Shown here in pieces: positions 8,785-18,034 of a stretch of 64,000 nucleotides of DNA. The notes beneath the pieces were generated by a model. That model saw nothing but the letters and a program-made list of their open reading frames with translations, made no database searches and was not told the DNA's origin. Positions within the stretch are counted from its first letter, which is position 1; every line of letters starts with the position of its first letter. The stretch is taken from contig JAGRKV010000034.1 in the NCBI GenBank assembly GCA_020442165.1, positions 62,001 to 126,000 on the forward strand, read 5' to 3'. This stretch comes from Hyphomicrobiaceae bacterium. GTDB lineage: Bacteria; Pseudomonadota; Alphaproteobacteria; Rhizobiales; Hyphomicrobiaceae. Position numbers and translations under genes: made by a program.

Positions 8785-8891
8785 CAACTGGCGCACTCGA
8801 GTGTTCAGCCGTCATTCACTCGGCACGGGCGATATTTCAACGAGGTGTGTCGCCCTCGTCTTCTCAGATGCACCGGTCGAAAGGTCGAGGC

Positions 8892-9218
8892 ATGCTGAGA
8901 TTGCGCCAAGTTTACATCACAAGCGCTTTGCTTGCCGGAGTGATATTTGGCGTGGTCAGTGCGAAGGCAGCTGCGCCACAAGCGCCAGAAGGACGCTGCA
9001 TAGACGACTGGTCGGTGGCATCAAGAATCGTTGCACAGGAGGGCTTGGCGAGTGTGGAGCGTCTCGCCTCGGCGGCGGGGAAACGCATCGGTGGGGCTAT
9101 CGTGCGAACGACGCTGTGCCATGAGGGTGGGAGATACGTCTACCGGGTTCTCGTGCGCAACCGGCAGGGCGAAATTTCAAGACATAATCTGGATGCGCGC
9201 CATCCGCTGGGCTTCTAG
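8892..9218 (+). CDS. Small exported protein upstream of FeuPQ-like pair (FeuN-like candidate)
   Basis: A 108-residue protein. The ATG at 8892 (ribosome-binding AAGGTCGAGG) gives an N-terminal hydrophobic segment, VYITSALLAGVIFGVVSAKA, with a signal-peptidase-like site, followed by a ~75-residue domain ending YVYRVLVRNRQGEISRHNLDARHPLGF that resembles PepSY-type folds. It lies 133 bp before a FeuP-like regulator. In Sinorhizobium meliloti a small periplasmic protein, FeuN, is encoded next to feuPQ and restrains the kinase FeuQ; position, size and export make this a candidate for the same role, though sequence similarity to FeuN was not tested. A start 45 bp upstream (8847) is possible but would bury the signal peptide. 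Confidence 0.7.
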   Translation: MLRLRQVYITSALLAGVIFGVVSAKAAAPQAPEGRCIDDWSVASRIVAQEGLASVERLASAAGKRIGGAIVRTTLCHEGGRYVYRVLVRNRQGEISRHNLDARHPLGF

Positions 9219-9351
9219 CTTCAGCCGGGCAGAGGCCAGGGCTGTTGCAATCCCGCAGATCCGGTCCGGGCGGCAAAACGGGATGCTAGGATTTTATGAA
9301 TGGCCAGCTATAATTGGGGATCAGGTGAAATAGGCAGGGCGGGCCAATCCC

Positions 9352-10023
9352 TTGCGCATTCTTGTTGTTGAAGATGATCGTGATTTGAACCGGCAGCTCG
9401 TGCGGGCGTTGTCCGATGCGGGCTATGCAGTCGATTCCTCGTTCGATGGAGAGGATGGATATTTCCTGGGCGATACGGAGCCCTATGACCTCGTGGTTCT
9501 GGACATCGGGCTGCCCAAGATGGACGGCATTTCCGTACTGGAGCAATGGCGCAGGTCCGAACGCAACATGCCGGTCATTATTCTCACAGCGCGGGATCGC
9601 TGGAGCGACAAGGTTGCCGGAATGGATGCCGGGGCGGATGACTATGTTGCCAAGCCATTCCATATGGAGGAGTTGCTGGCGCGTGTCCGGGCTCAGGTTC
9701 GGCGGGCAAGTGGCCATGCGCGCAACGAGATCGAGTGTGGGCCAATTCGCCTCGATACCAAATCCGCGCGCGTGACGTGCGATGGAGAGCCAATCAAGCT
9801 GACTTCCCATGAATACAGGCTTCTTGCCTATCTGATGCATCATCATGGGCGGGTCGTATCGCGCACAGAGCTTGTCGAGCACTTATACGAGCAAGATTTC
9901 GATCGCGACTCGAATACGATTGAAGTTTTCATCGGCCGCTTGCGCAAGAAGCTGCCGCCGGAACTCATTCAGACCGTTCGTGGCCTTGGCTACCGTCTGA
10001 GTGCCGATCCAGATGCGGTTTAA
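9352..10023 (+). CDS. feuP: OmpR-family response regulator, FeuP-like
   Basis: A 223-residue response regulator with a receiver domain (residues 1-115; phospho-acceptor Asp in LVVLDIGLPKMDG, Lys in DDYVAKPFHMEELLARV) and an OmpR winged-helix DNA-binding domain (LTSHEYRLLAYLMHHHGRVVS, DRDSNTIEVFIGRLRKKLP). Phrases such as DRWSDKVAGMDAGADDYVAKP match the rhizobial FeuP/PhoP-like group. FeuP in S. meliloti controls export of periplasmic cyclic glucan; the target here is unknown. The start is a TTG at 9352, giving the normal MRILVVEDD N-terminus. The stop overlaps the kinase gene, so the two are translated together. Confidence 0.88.
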   Translation: MRILVVEDDRDLNRQLVRALSDAGYAVDSSFDGEDGYFLGDTEPYDLVVLDIGLPKMDGISVLEQWRRSERNMPVIILTARDRWSDKVAGMDAGADDYVAKPFHMEELLARVRAQVRRASGHARNEIECGPIRLDTKSARVTCDGEPIKLTSHEYRLLAYLMHHHGRVVSRTELVEHLYEQDFDRDSNTIEVFIGRLRKKLPPELIQTVRGLGYRLSADPDAV

Positions 10024-11398
10024 TTCTCTTGCATTTCGTCTGTTCGCTACGTCCACCATTTGGACGCTGGTCGTGCTGCCTCTGGCAGGACTCATCATCT
10101 ATTCGCTGTATCGCGAAGATGTGCAGGTGTCCTTCGACGGGCAGTTGAAGAAGCTAGTGACGGCAATTGCTATCGATTCCATAAGCGAAGCGACCGATCG
10201 TCCGGTTCCCCCCACGAATCGATATGAACCGCTTTTCGAGGTCACTCATTCCGGTTGGTATTGGCAACTAAAGCCACTCGACGATCCTTCACTCCCCACA
10301 CTGGTTTCAGCGTCTCTTGCGACGGCGAAGCTGCCATCCCCAGCGGAGCGGAAGTTTCCCACCGACGTGACCGGCACGCGATGGATGAACGTGACTGGTC
10401 CCAACGATGAGCCTACGCGCATCGTCGAACTGGTCGATACACTGGGGCACGATCCCAACCAGCCGCGATATTCCATCATCGTCGCCGGGCCGCTCGACTG
10501 GCTCGACGCGCTGATTTCCAATTTCCGCTACCGGCTGTCGATTGCTCTCGCCTTGGCAGGGCTCGGACTGGTTGCGGTGACACTGTTCCAGGTGCGGTTC
10601 GGGCTGCTGCCACTCAAGCGTGTGGAAAACGGACTTTCGGCCATCCGGTCCGGCAAGGCGGAGCGGCTGGAGGGAGAATTGCCGGCGGAAATTGCTCCGC
10701 TACAGGTCGAACTTAATGCACTCATCCAGTCGAACCAGGATGTCGTGGATCGTGCCCGCACTCAGGTTGGCAATCTGGCGCATGCGCTGAAAACGCCTCT
10801 GGCGGTTATTATAAACGAAACGCGCGACGAAGACAGCTCGGTTGCGCGCAAAGTGGTCGAGCAGGCGGGGGTGATGCGCGATTCCATTACGCTCTATCTC
10901 GACCGCGCCCGCATGGCGGCACGAGTGGGTGCTATCGGTCGCGTGACCAGTGTCGCGGAGGTAACGGCGCCACTGGTGCGAGCGCTGGAGCGCATCAACA
11001 GGGATCGCGGGATTGCGATAGAAGAAGTGATTTCTGGCAAGCCGCAGTTCCAGGGGGAACGGCAGGATCTGGAAGAGATGCTCGGCAATTTGCTGGACAA
11101 CGCCTGCAAGTGGGCCAAGTCGCGCGTCTATCTCACCGTCAATGAGGCGCACCACCCGGGAAAAACAGCCGATGACGGCATGATCGAAATCGTTGTCGAG
11201 GATGACGGGCCAGGTCTCACCGACGCGCAGCGCCAGCGGCTCGGCAAGCGAGGGCTGAGGCTTGATGAATCAAAGCCGGGATCCGGGCTTGGACTGTCGA
11301 TCGTGACCGATCTGGTGCAGCTCTATCGGGGCTCCTTAAACTTGTCGGCCTCCCAATATGGCGGCTTGAAGGCGACGTTGAAGTTGCCCCGCGCCTGA
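10013..11398 (+). CDS. feuQ: Sensor histidine kinase, FeuQ-like
   Basis: A 461-residue inner-membrane kinase. A first membrane helix at about residues 8-30 (ATSTIWTLVVLPLAGLIIYS) and a second near 160-180 (LALAGLGLVAVTLFQV) enclose a ~130-residue periplasmic sensor region. HAMP, dimerisation and ATP-binding parts follow, with the phosphorylated His in NLAHALKTPLAV and ATPase boxes DNACKWA, VEDDGPGL and KPGSGLGLSIV. The ATG at 10013 overlaps the regulator gene by 11 bp; a GTG at 10001 is an alternative. It should phosphorylate the adjacent FeuP-like regulator and could be held in check by the small exported protein upstream. Confidence 0.88.
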   Translation: MRFNSLAFRLFATSTIWTLVVLPLAGLIIYSLYREDVQVSFDGQLKKLVTAIAIDSISEATDRPVPPTNRYEPLFEVTHSGWYWQLKPLDDPSLPTLVSASLATAKLPSPAERKFPTDVTGTRWMNVTGPNDEPTRIVELVDTLGHDPNQPRYSIIVAGPLDWLDALISNFRYRLSIALALAGLGLVAVTLFQVRFGLLPLKRVENGLSAIRSGKAERLEGELPAEIAPLQVELNALIQSNQDVVDRARTQVGNLAHALKTPLAVIINETRDEDSSVARKVVEQAGVMRDSITLYLDRARMAARVGAIGRVTSVAEVTAPLVRALERINRDRGIAIEEVISGKPQFQGERQDLEEMLGNLLDNACKWAKSRVYLTVNEAHHPGKTADDGMIEIVVEDDGPGLTDAQRQRLGKRGLRLDESKPGSGLGLSIVTDLVQLYRGSLNLSASQYGGLKATLKLPRA

Positions 11399-11584
11399 GT
11401 GGCAGCGAATTTGGCCGGTGCTGTTTGTCAGCGCCTCGTGCTGCTTCCCAGTTGTGTGCCACTGCCTGCCCGTCCCACTTTCGCCCGAATCTCCCCGAAA
11501 AAGCGCCGTTAACCAAAATTTGGCACGAGTGGATGACGCGCATATGCAGAACCCGGTGCCGACAGCGAACGGGGCCTGCTTGAT

Positions 11585-12061
11585 ATGTTCAAGACCTTTC
11601 AAATCATAGCGGCGAGTGGACTGATTGTTGCCGTGCTCGGCGGTTGCGGCCCTGACGGTCCAACCCGGGCGGATACAGGTCTCGCGGTCGGCGCTGTTGC
11701 GGGTGGGTTACTCGGCAACCAGGTTGGCCGCGGAAATGGCAGAACTCTCGCGACGGTGGCTGGCGCCCTCGTAGGTGGCATCGTTGGTCACCAGATTGGC
11801 CGCTCGCTCGATGAACAGGATCGCATGCTGGCCCGCGAAGCCGAGTATGAGGCACTTGAAGAGGGGCGGTCCGGAGTCGCCCGCAGCTGGCGCAACCCTG
11901 ACAGCGGACGTTATGGCGAGGTGGTACCGAGCAGGCCGTACCGGCGGGGTACGCAGGACTGCAGGGATTACGCCCACACAGTCTATATCGATGGCCGGCC
12001 TGAGGTCTTGCGCGGAACGGCGTGCCGTACACGCGATGGTGAATGGCGCTCGGTGGCTTGA
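11585..12061 (+). CDS. Glycine-zipper outer-membrane lipoprotein (17-kDa surface antigen type)
   Basis: A 158-residue lipoprotein: signal peptide MFKTFQIIAASGLIVAV, lipobox LGGC with Cys near residue 21, then a glycine-zipper region (VGAVAGGLLGNQVGRGNGRT, VAGALVGGIVGHQIGRSLDE) and a C-terminal domain with paired Cys (GTQDCRDYAHTVYIDGRPEVLRGTACR). This layout matches the RT0821/Lpp0805, Rickettsia 17-kDa antigen group, anchored in the outer membrane. It follows the FeuQ-like gene by 186 bp; that gap has no gene but carries GTTAACC at 11509-11515, a half-site like that of CtrA. Confidence 0.88.
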   Translation: MFKTFQIIAASGLIVAVLGGCGPDGPTRADTGLAVGAVAGGLLGNQVGRGNGRTLATVAGALVGGIVGHQIGRSLDEQDRMLAREAEYEALEEGRSGVARSWRNPDSGRYGEVVPSRPYRRGTQDCRDYAHTVYIDGRPEVLRGTACRTRDGEWRSVA

Positions 12062-12285
12062 TTTCGGTTAAGCCTCAGAGAGTTGCTTGATGTAGGCTAG
12101 CCCTGTCTGGAGCGTGTTTCTTTCCCAGACCTAGTGAGGTCCAAGGGTAGTGCGGTTATTTGCCCGGAAGGCGAATGTTCCTCAAAACGGAAACCGCGAC
12201 GTTTGGCCTGTTTCGGCTGCCGCACTCTTGTCATCCGGGTGAAGCCCACCTATTCCACCAGTGTGCTTGGGCCAGGGGTCGGACG

Positions 12286-13509
12286 ATGCTGCTTTGGATC
12301 GGCTTTTCGCTGCTGACGATTGTCGTGATCGCGGCACTTGCGCGTCCGCTGCTGGGCGGCGGGAAAGAGGCGCCGACTTCTCACTCGGCAGACCTTGCTG
12401 TCTATCGCGATCAGCTTGAAGCAATCGAAGCTGAGAAGGACCAAGGTATCCTGGGTCATGCGGAGGCAGAGGCGGCGCGGGCGGAACTCGTGCGTCGGCT
12501 ACTGCGCGCTGCTGATGGAATTGCGGATCAATCTGCGAAAGACCAGAACCCCGCAGACGCAAAATCATCAGAATCCCCATCAACGCCCGCAAATATTGCG
12601 GTCTATGCCGCAGCGGTGCTCATTCCGCTTCTGTCGATTGGCGTTTACATAAGCGTCGGCTCTCCAGATTTGCCTGGTAATCCATTTGCGGAACGGATGG
12701 CACATGGCCGGCCGGGAAAGTCGATCGACGAACTCATTGGGATGGTCGAGGCCCGGCTGAAGGAAAAGCCCGACGACGGCAAAGGCTGGGAGGTGATCGC
12801 TCCAGTCTATATGAAGCAGCAGCGCTTCGAGGATGGTGCACGGGCCTACGCCAATGCGATCAGATTTCTTGGCGAAACGCCGGAGCGGATATCCGGCTTC
12901 GCAGAGGCTATCGTACTCGCCAATAACGGCCTGATCGTACCTGATGCGCGTAAAGCCTATCATCGCTTGCTTCAATTGCATCCAGGCCAGCCCGAGGCGC
13001 GGTTCTGGCTCGCGGTGGCGAAGGAGCAAGACAGCGATATCAAGGGTGCGATTGCTGATCTGGAGGGCCTCCTCAAGGATGCTCCGGCGGAGGCAAGCTG
13101 GCGGCCGCTGGTAGAAACAAAGCTGTCTGAATTGCGCAAGAGCCTGGAAGGCGGACCCGATGCGGGTGGTGGCGCACCGCTTGCGCAATCCAAGCCCACG
13201 GCGCCACAGGGGGCATCTGATGGTCCGGGTTTCCAGCCGAGTAAAGAGGGCGTGGCAACGGTGCTTCAGATGTCGCCGGAAGAGCAGCGCGCCTTCATGT
13301 CACAAAGGATTGATGGCCTTGCCGCCCGCCTTGAGAAGGATAGCAAGGACCTGGAAGGTTGGAAGCGGCTGGTTCGCGCCTATAAGGTAATGGGGCGAGA
13401 TGCCGATGCCGCAGGGGCGATGGCAAAAGCGCGAAGTATCTTCGTTGGTGATCGGGCCGCTACGGAGGCGCTCGATTCATTGGCGAAGGATCTGGGCGTA
13501 GGATCATAA
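12286..13509 (+). CDS. ccmI: Cytochrome c biogenesis protein CcmI
   Basis: A 407-residue apocytochrome chaperone. It has two membrane helices (WIGFSLLTIVVIAALARPLL at the N-terminus and VYAAAVLIPLLSIGVYISVG near residue 110), a cytoplasmic coiled stretch between them (QLEAIEAEKDQGILGHAEAEAA) and a periplasmic TPR region (MKQQRFEDGARAYANAI, YHRLLQLHPGQPEARFWLAV). It presents apocytochrome c to the CcmF/CcmH haem ligation complex. The ATG at 12286 gives the canonical N-terminus; the frame is open 126 bp further upstream. It is the first gene of ccmI-E-F-H, with an 89-bp gap before ccmE. Confidence 0.93.
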   Translation: MLLWIGFSLLTIVVIAALARPLLGGGKEAPTSHSADLAVYRDQLEAIEAEKDQGILGHAEAEAARAELVRRLLRAADGIADQSAKDQNPADAKSSESPSTPANIAVYAAAVLIPLLSIGVYISVGSPDLPGNPFAERMAHGRPGKSIDELIGMVEARLKEKPDDGKGWEVIAPVYMKQQRFEDGARAYANAIRFLGETPERISGFAEAIVLANNGLIVPDARKAYHRLLQLHPGQPEARFWLAVAKEQDSDIKGAIADLEGLLKDAPAEASWRPLVETKLSELRKSLEGGPDAGGGAPLAQSKPTAPQGASDGPGFQPSKEGVATVLQMSPEEQRAFMSQRIDGLAARLEKDSKDLEGWKRLVRAYKVMGRDADAAGAMAKARSIFVGDRAATEALDSLAKDLGVGS

Positions 13510-13598
13510 GGCAACGAGGGTTCTCACGTACTGACCTGGTGCTCTCTGAGGCGACATACAGAGCACTATGTTATTCACTTTAGACTTGGAACAGGCTC

Positions 13599-14072
13599 AT
13601 GACACGCAAGCAACGCCGCGGAACGATCATCATTGCCGCCGTCAGTGTTCTTGCGCTGGCGACGATCCTGACGATGTTCGCGTTGCGGGATTCGATCGTC
13701 TTCTTTCATACGCCGAGCGATGTGGCAGAGCAGAAGGTTAATGTCGGACAGCGAATCCGCCTTGGCGGTCTCGTCGAGCAGGGTTCGGTCAAGCGGGGCG
13801 GGGGAACGTCGGTTGAATTTGTCGTGACCGATACGCTGAAGACGGTTGCCGTGAGCTACAAGGGTGTGCTGCCGGACCTGTTCCGTGAAGGCCAGGGCGT
13901 GGTGGCTGAGGGTGTTTTAGAGCCAAGCGGGCATCTGCTTGCAGATACGGTTCTGGCGAAACACGACGAGAACTACATGCCGCCCGAGGTTGCCGAGGCG
14001 CTCAAGGCGAAGGGCGTCAATCTGGGCAAGAGTGCCAGTCATCCCGACGCGCAGGCCAGCAAGACACAATAA
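13599..14072 (+). CDS. ccmE: Haem chaperone CcmE
   Basis: A 157-residue periplasmic haem chaperone anchored by one N-terminal helix ([20 protein letters not shown]). The covalent haem-binding His lies in [18 protein letters not shown], the invariant HDENY motif, after a beta-barrel OB-fold domain ([39 protein letters not shown]). It receives haem from CcmABCD (not in this window) and passes it to CcmF. The C-terminal tail is short and hydrophilic. It sits 30 bp upstream of ccmF. Confidence 0.96.
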   Translation: MTRKQRRGTIIIAAVSVLALATILTMFALRDSIVFFHTPSDVAEQKVNVGQRIRLGGLVEQGSVKRGGGTSVEFVVTDTLKTVAVSYKGVLPDLFREGQGVVAEGVLEPSGHLLADTVLAKHDENYMPPEVAEALKAKGVNLGKSASHPDAQASKTQ

Positions 14073-14102
14073 GTGCAGAGGTGAGGCGGGAGGAGCCTTC
14101 GT

Positions 14103-16079
14103 ATGATTATCGAGTTTGGCCACTTTGCCCTGATCCTTGCGGTGATGGTGTCAGCATTTCAACTCGTCGTTCCTGCCTATGGCGCACACAAGCGTGACGC
14201 ACGACTCATGGAGGTAGGAGACCGGGCGGCGGTGACGCAGTTTTTCCTGATCCTGATTGCTTTTGTCGCGCTAGTGCATGCCTACGTGGTTTCCGATTTT
14301 TCGGTTGCAAATGTTGTCGCGAACTCGCACTCGACCAAACCCCTGATTTATCGGATTTCAGGCGTGTGGGGGAACCATGAAGGCTCGATGCTGCTGTGGG
14401 TGTTGATCGTTGCGTTGTTCGGCGCCCTTGTCGCGCTGTTCGGCTCCAACCTGCCGGCTACACTCAAGGCGCATGTGCTGAGCGTGCAAGCTGCCATCGG
14501 ATTGGCGTTTGGTCTTTTCATCCTGTTCACATCCAATCCCTTTGAACGGCTCGATCCGGCGCCGTTCGATGGCCGTGGTCTCAATCCCATCCTGCAGGAC
14601 CCGGCCTTGGCATTTCATCCGCCCTTCCTCTATGCGGGCTATGTCGGTTTCTCGATGGCATTCTCATTCGCGATCGCAGCGTTGATCGAGGGGCGCACGG
14701 ATGCGGCGTGGGCGCGCTGGGTGCGACCGTGGACATTGGCGGCATGGATGTGCCTGACCATCGGCATCGCGATGGGGTCGTGGTGGGCCTATTACGAACT
14801 GGGCTGGGGCGGCTGGTGGTTCTGGGATCCGGTTGAGAATGCGTCATTCATGCCGTGGCTCGCGGGCACGGCGCTGCTGCATTCAGCTCTCGTCATGGAG
14901 AAGCGCGAAGCGCTCAAGGTCTGGACGATCCTGCTGGCGATCCTGACATTCTCGCTGTCACTGATGGGTGCTTTCCTGGTCCGCTCCGGTGTTCTGACTT
15001 CGGTGCATGCTTTCGCTGTCGATCCGCAGCGCGGCACCGTTATTCTGGCAATCATGCTGGTCTTCATCGGCGGCGCCCTGGCGCTTTTCGCGGCGCGTGC
15101 CGGTGAGCTGCGCCAGGGCGGGCTGTTTGCTCCCGTGAGCCGGGAGGGCGGACTGGTCTTGAACAACATCCTGCTGACGGTGAGCTGCGCGACAGTGCTG
15201 GTCGGCACCCTATATCCGCTCGCTCTTGAGGCGATGACGGGCGACAAGATTTCTGTCGGCGCGCCATTCTTCAATATGACGTTCGTGCCGCTGATGATCC
15301 CGCTGCTTGTTGCCTTGCCGTTCGGGCCATTTCTGGCCTGGAAACGCGGCGATCTGTACGGTGTGGCGCAGCGCCTCACGTTCGCGGCGGTGGTGGCTCT
15401 GATCGTGCTGGTGGCATCGGCGGCATGGGTGCAGCGCGGACCTTGGCTGGCGCCATTCGCGATTGCGCTGGGCGTATTCGTGATGATGGGTTCAGTCTGG
15501 GAAATCGGTTATCGCGTGAAAGCGGGAGTGGTGCCGTGGCCCGAGGCAATGCGGCGGCTGCGCAATCTGCCGCGCTCGGTTGTGGGGACGATGCTTGCGC
15601 ATTTCGGTGTCGGACTTGCGGTTGTGGGCATTGCCGCCACTTCGGCCTATCGCATTGAGACAATCGTGGCGATGCGCCAGGGAGACCATGTTGAAACGGC
15701 CGGCTACGTGCTGACGTTTAAGGATGCCTCGAAGGCGCGGGGGCCCAACTATACGGAAGATCTGGTCACGCTCGAAGTAACGCGCGGGGGCAAGCTGGTG
15801 ACGACGTTGACGCCATCCAAGCGGCTCTATGATGCCCCACCGATGCCGACGACCGAGGCGGGCATTCTCGCCTCCTGGCGTGGGGACCTTTATACTGTGG
15901 TCGGTGATCCGCAGAAGGGCGGCGGCTACGCATTCCGCATCTACTTCAATCCGCTGGTGCGCTTCATCTGGATCGGTGCGCTCATCATGTTCATTGGTGG
16001 CGGCATTTCGCTCAGCGACAGGCGGTTGCGGGTCGGTGCGCCGGTGAGGTCGCGACGGCGGGCGGGAGCTGTTGCATGA
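14103..16079 (+). CDS. ccmF: Haem lyase subunit CcmF
   Basis: A 658-residue multi-pass inner-membrane protein of the cytochrome c synthetase complex. The tryptophan-rich WWD-type haem-handling signature is present (SWWAYYELGWGGWWFWDPVE), with SGVWGNHEGSMLLW near residue 85 and the late loop GVLTSVHAFAVDP. It takes haem from CcmE and attaches it to apocytochrome c with CcmH and CcmI. Length is typical. The ATGA overlap at 16076-16079 couples it to ccmH. Confidence 0.97.
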   Translation: MIIEFGHFALILAVMVSAFQLVVPAYGAHKRDARLMEVGDRAAVTQFFLILIAFVALVHAYVVSDFSVANVVANSHSTKPLIYRISGVWGNHEGSMLLWVLIVALFGALVALFGSNLPATLKAHVLSVQAAIGLAFGLFILFTSNPFERLDPAPFDGRGLNPILQDPALAFHPPFLYAGYVGFSMAFSFAIAALIEGRTDAAWARWVRPWTLAAWMCLTIGIAMGSWWAYYELGWGGWWFWDPVENASFMPWLAGTALLHSALVMEKREALKVWTILLAILTFSLSLMGAFLVRSGVLTSVHAFAVDPQRGTVILAIMLVFIGGALALFAARAGELRQGGLFAPVSREGGLVLNNILLTVSCATVLVGTLYPLALEAMTGDKISVGAPFFNMTFVPLMIPLLVALPFGPFLAWKRGDLYGVAQRLTFAAVVALIVLVASAAWVQRGPWLAPFAIALGVFVMMGSVWEIGYRVKAGVVPWPEAMRRLRNLPRSVVGTMLAHFGVGLAVVGIAATSAYRIETIVAMRQGDHVETAGYVLTFKDASKARGPNYTEDLVTLEVTRGGKLVTTLTPSKRLYDAPPMPTTEAGILASWRGDLYTVVGDPQKGGGYAFRIYFNPLVRFIWIGALIMFIGGGISLSDRRLRVGAPVRSRRRAGAVA

Positions 16080-16636
16080 TGTGGTTTTCGGTCAAGGCAA
16101 TGGCGGGAGGCGCTGGCAAGCAACACTGTTGTGGCGGCATTCGTCTCACGAGCTGTCTGATGGCGGTTTGGGTGGGGCTTGTCGCGTGCTCGACGATGGC
16201 GATGGCGCTTGAGCCCAGCGAACAACTCAAGGATGCTACGCTGGAGGCGCGCGCGCGGGAGCTGTCTGCTGAGCTGCGCTGTCTTGTCTGTCAGAACCAA
16301 TCCATTGATGATTCTGATGCTCCGCTTGCGAAAGACCTCCGGCGGCTGGTGCGCGAACGTATTGTAGCTGGAGACAATAATGCCCAGGTAAAGTCGTTCC
16401 TGGTTGAGCGATATGGTGACTTCGTTTTGTTGAAGCCGCCATTTGGCCTCAACACTCTGCTGCTTTGGCTCGCTCCCGCGGTGCTGCTTTTTGCTGTTCT
16501 ATTCTACGTTGCGGGTGCGGCGCGGCGGCAGGCCATGCAATCCCCTGCCGGAGCCGGTGGTGGCCTCAGTGAGGACGAAGAACGCCGGCTGCAGGAGGTT
16601 TTGGCGCGTCAAACCAATGAAGAGACGAGCAGTTGA
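16076..16636 (+). CDS. ccmH: Cytochrome c maturation thiol-disulfide protein CcmH
   Basis: A 186-residue protein with the CcmH signature LRCLVCQNQSIDDSDAPLAKDLR, whose CxxC thiols reduce apocytochrome or resolve mixed disulfides during haem attachment. A signal or anchor segment lies before it (LMAVWVGLVACSTMAMALEP), and a C-terminal membrane helix (LLLWLAPAVLLFAVLFYVAG) follows FGLNT. The first ~25 residues are longer than usual, so the real start may be an internal ATG; the overlap with ccmF nevertheless favours the ATG at 16076. It ends the ccm operon, 43 bp from the 3' end of a convergent protease gene. Confidence 0.93.
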   Translation: MMWFSVKAMAGGAGKQHCCGGIRLTSCLMAVWVGLVACSTMAMALEPSEQLKDATLEARARELSAELRCLVCQNQSIDDSDAPLAKDLRRLVRERIVAGDNNAQVKSFLVERYGDFVLLKPPFGLNTLLLWLAPAVLLFAVLFYVAGAARRQAMQSPAGAGGGLSEDEERRLQEVLARQTNEETSS

Positions 16637-16679
16637 AGTCGCAACGATAGAATCTTTCATCAGATTGGGCGTAGCACGC

Positions 16680-17915
16680 CTACTTTGAGGCGGTCACCGC
16701 CTCGACTGCTTCCAGTCGTTCCAGCAGGCCCCGCGTCGCAATCCCGGTTACGGGAAATTTCATGCGGCTTTCATATGCTTCGATTGCATTTCGCGTAATC
16801 GGGCCGTAGCGACCATCGCGTGCGCCGGAAAACATTCCCAACTTTGCCAACTTCTCCTGGATGCGCCGAATTTCTGTTGGGCGGCTCAATATGCCATCTT
16901 GGGTCATGGTTCTGATGCGCCCTGCCAGAGGTGCTGCCAGCAACGCTGTGTTTGCAATCACTTCCTGGTCGAGCCGCTGCACAACCTGTCCGTCATGCGT
17001 GATGACACGCGACCTGACATAGGTGCCGACATTTATCCCGACCACTTCCGGTCCGTCGTCACCGTCGACAAGCAGTGGGGAGCCTGAGGAGGCAGCATCG
17101 GTATCGCAGGCATGTAGCAGCATGTTGCGGGGGTGCTCGAAATCCTTGGCGAGTTGCTCGGCCGTTCCAGTTCTCTTTCTGGGGACCATGGTGCAGGCGC
17201 GAGCGATGGCCAGTTTCCAGTGCGCGAGATCGCGGTGGTAGGCGACATGATAGACTTGGCCCAAGGCGGCACTGGCGGCGACCTCGGCCGCGGTCTGGCT
17301 ACTGATTTTGAGACCACCGTCTTTGCATGCGGGCGCTGCGAGGCGCAGGAGCGCCCAATCAGTAGAGGCATTGATTGGGGGGCGGGTGTTGAGCCGTCTC
17401 GCACCAGTCAGAATGCTGTTGCTGACGCTGTGCGACGCCGCTCCGGCAATGGGTGTGGCGGCACCGGAATCGGAATCGCGGCGGAAGTTCAAGAGCCATG
17501 GTTCGGATACGGGCTGGTTCAGGGTACCGACGACGCAATGACCGGCGGTGGCAACCACGTCGCGCGAGACGCAAAAGGCGGTGCAGACTGAGCCCGTGCC
17601 CGCATGGGTGAGAACGCCAATGCGTGAAGCAAGTCCTTTATGGCGGATGGAAAGACGGCGGCGGTCATCCGTGCCGAAGATGGCGATTTTCTGGGTGAAA
17701 TTGGTCTTCAAAATCTGGCGGGGGTTCGAGGGCATCTGCTGTGCCGGCGTGGCGGTCGCCGGAGCGGATGAAAGTGCTGCTAGAGTGGTTGCGAGAAGCA
17801 GCGCTGGAACGCTCGCGGTGGCGGATCCTGCCGGGAGTGTCTTGCGCTTCGCGTCCGTCAACAGGACGTTTTTCGGCTCCCGATCCGGTGCAGTGTGCCA
17901 AGCATCCTGGCTCAC
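16680..17915 (-). CDS. Exported trypsin-like serine protease with peptidoglycan-binding domain
   Basis: A ~411-residue protein with a long, probably cleaved N-terminus (ASVPALLLATTLAALSSAPA then TATPAQQ). The S1 triad is visible: His in VVATAGHCVVG, Asp in NASTDWALLRL and Ser in DAASSGSPLLVDG. The last ~65 residues form a PG_binding_1-type domain (RRIQEKLAKLGMFSGARDGR, YGPITRNAIEAYESR), suggesting action at the cell wall. The GTG at 17915 has a GAGGGGAG ribosome site 9 nt upstream; an ATG 33 bp further out (17948) is an alternative. It lies on the minus strand between ccmH and degP, interrupting a stretch often seen continuous in Rhizobiales. Confidence 0.85.
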   Translation of the reverse strand: MSQDAWHTAPDREPKNVLLTDAKRKTLPAGSATASVPALLLATTLAALSSAPATATPAQQMPSNPRQILKTNFTQKIAIFGTDDRRRLSIRHKGLASRIGVLTHAGTGSVCTAFCVSRDVVATAGHCVVGTLNQPVSEPWLLNFRRDSDSGAATPIAGAASHSVSNSILTGARRLNTRPPINASTDWALLRLAAPACKDGGLKISSQTAAEVAASAALGQVYHVAYHRDLAHWKLAIARACTMVPRKRTGTAEQLAKDFEHPRNMLLHACDTDAASSGSPLLVDGDDGPEVVGINVGTYVRSRVITHDGQVVQRLDQEVIANTALLAAPLAGRIRTMTQDGILSRPTEIRRIQEKLAKLGMFSGARDGRYGPITRNAIEAYESRMKFPVTGIATRGLLERLEAVEAVTASK

Positions 17916-18034
17916 GACGGCGCGCTCCCCTCGAACATTACAGAACATTAAGACAGCCGAAAGGCTGGTGTAATGGCGGGCCTGCTATCGCGTCTTTCAA
18001 CCGGTCGAACGATTATCAATGGAGGTTGATTGCT

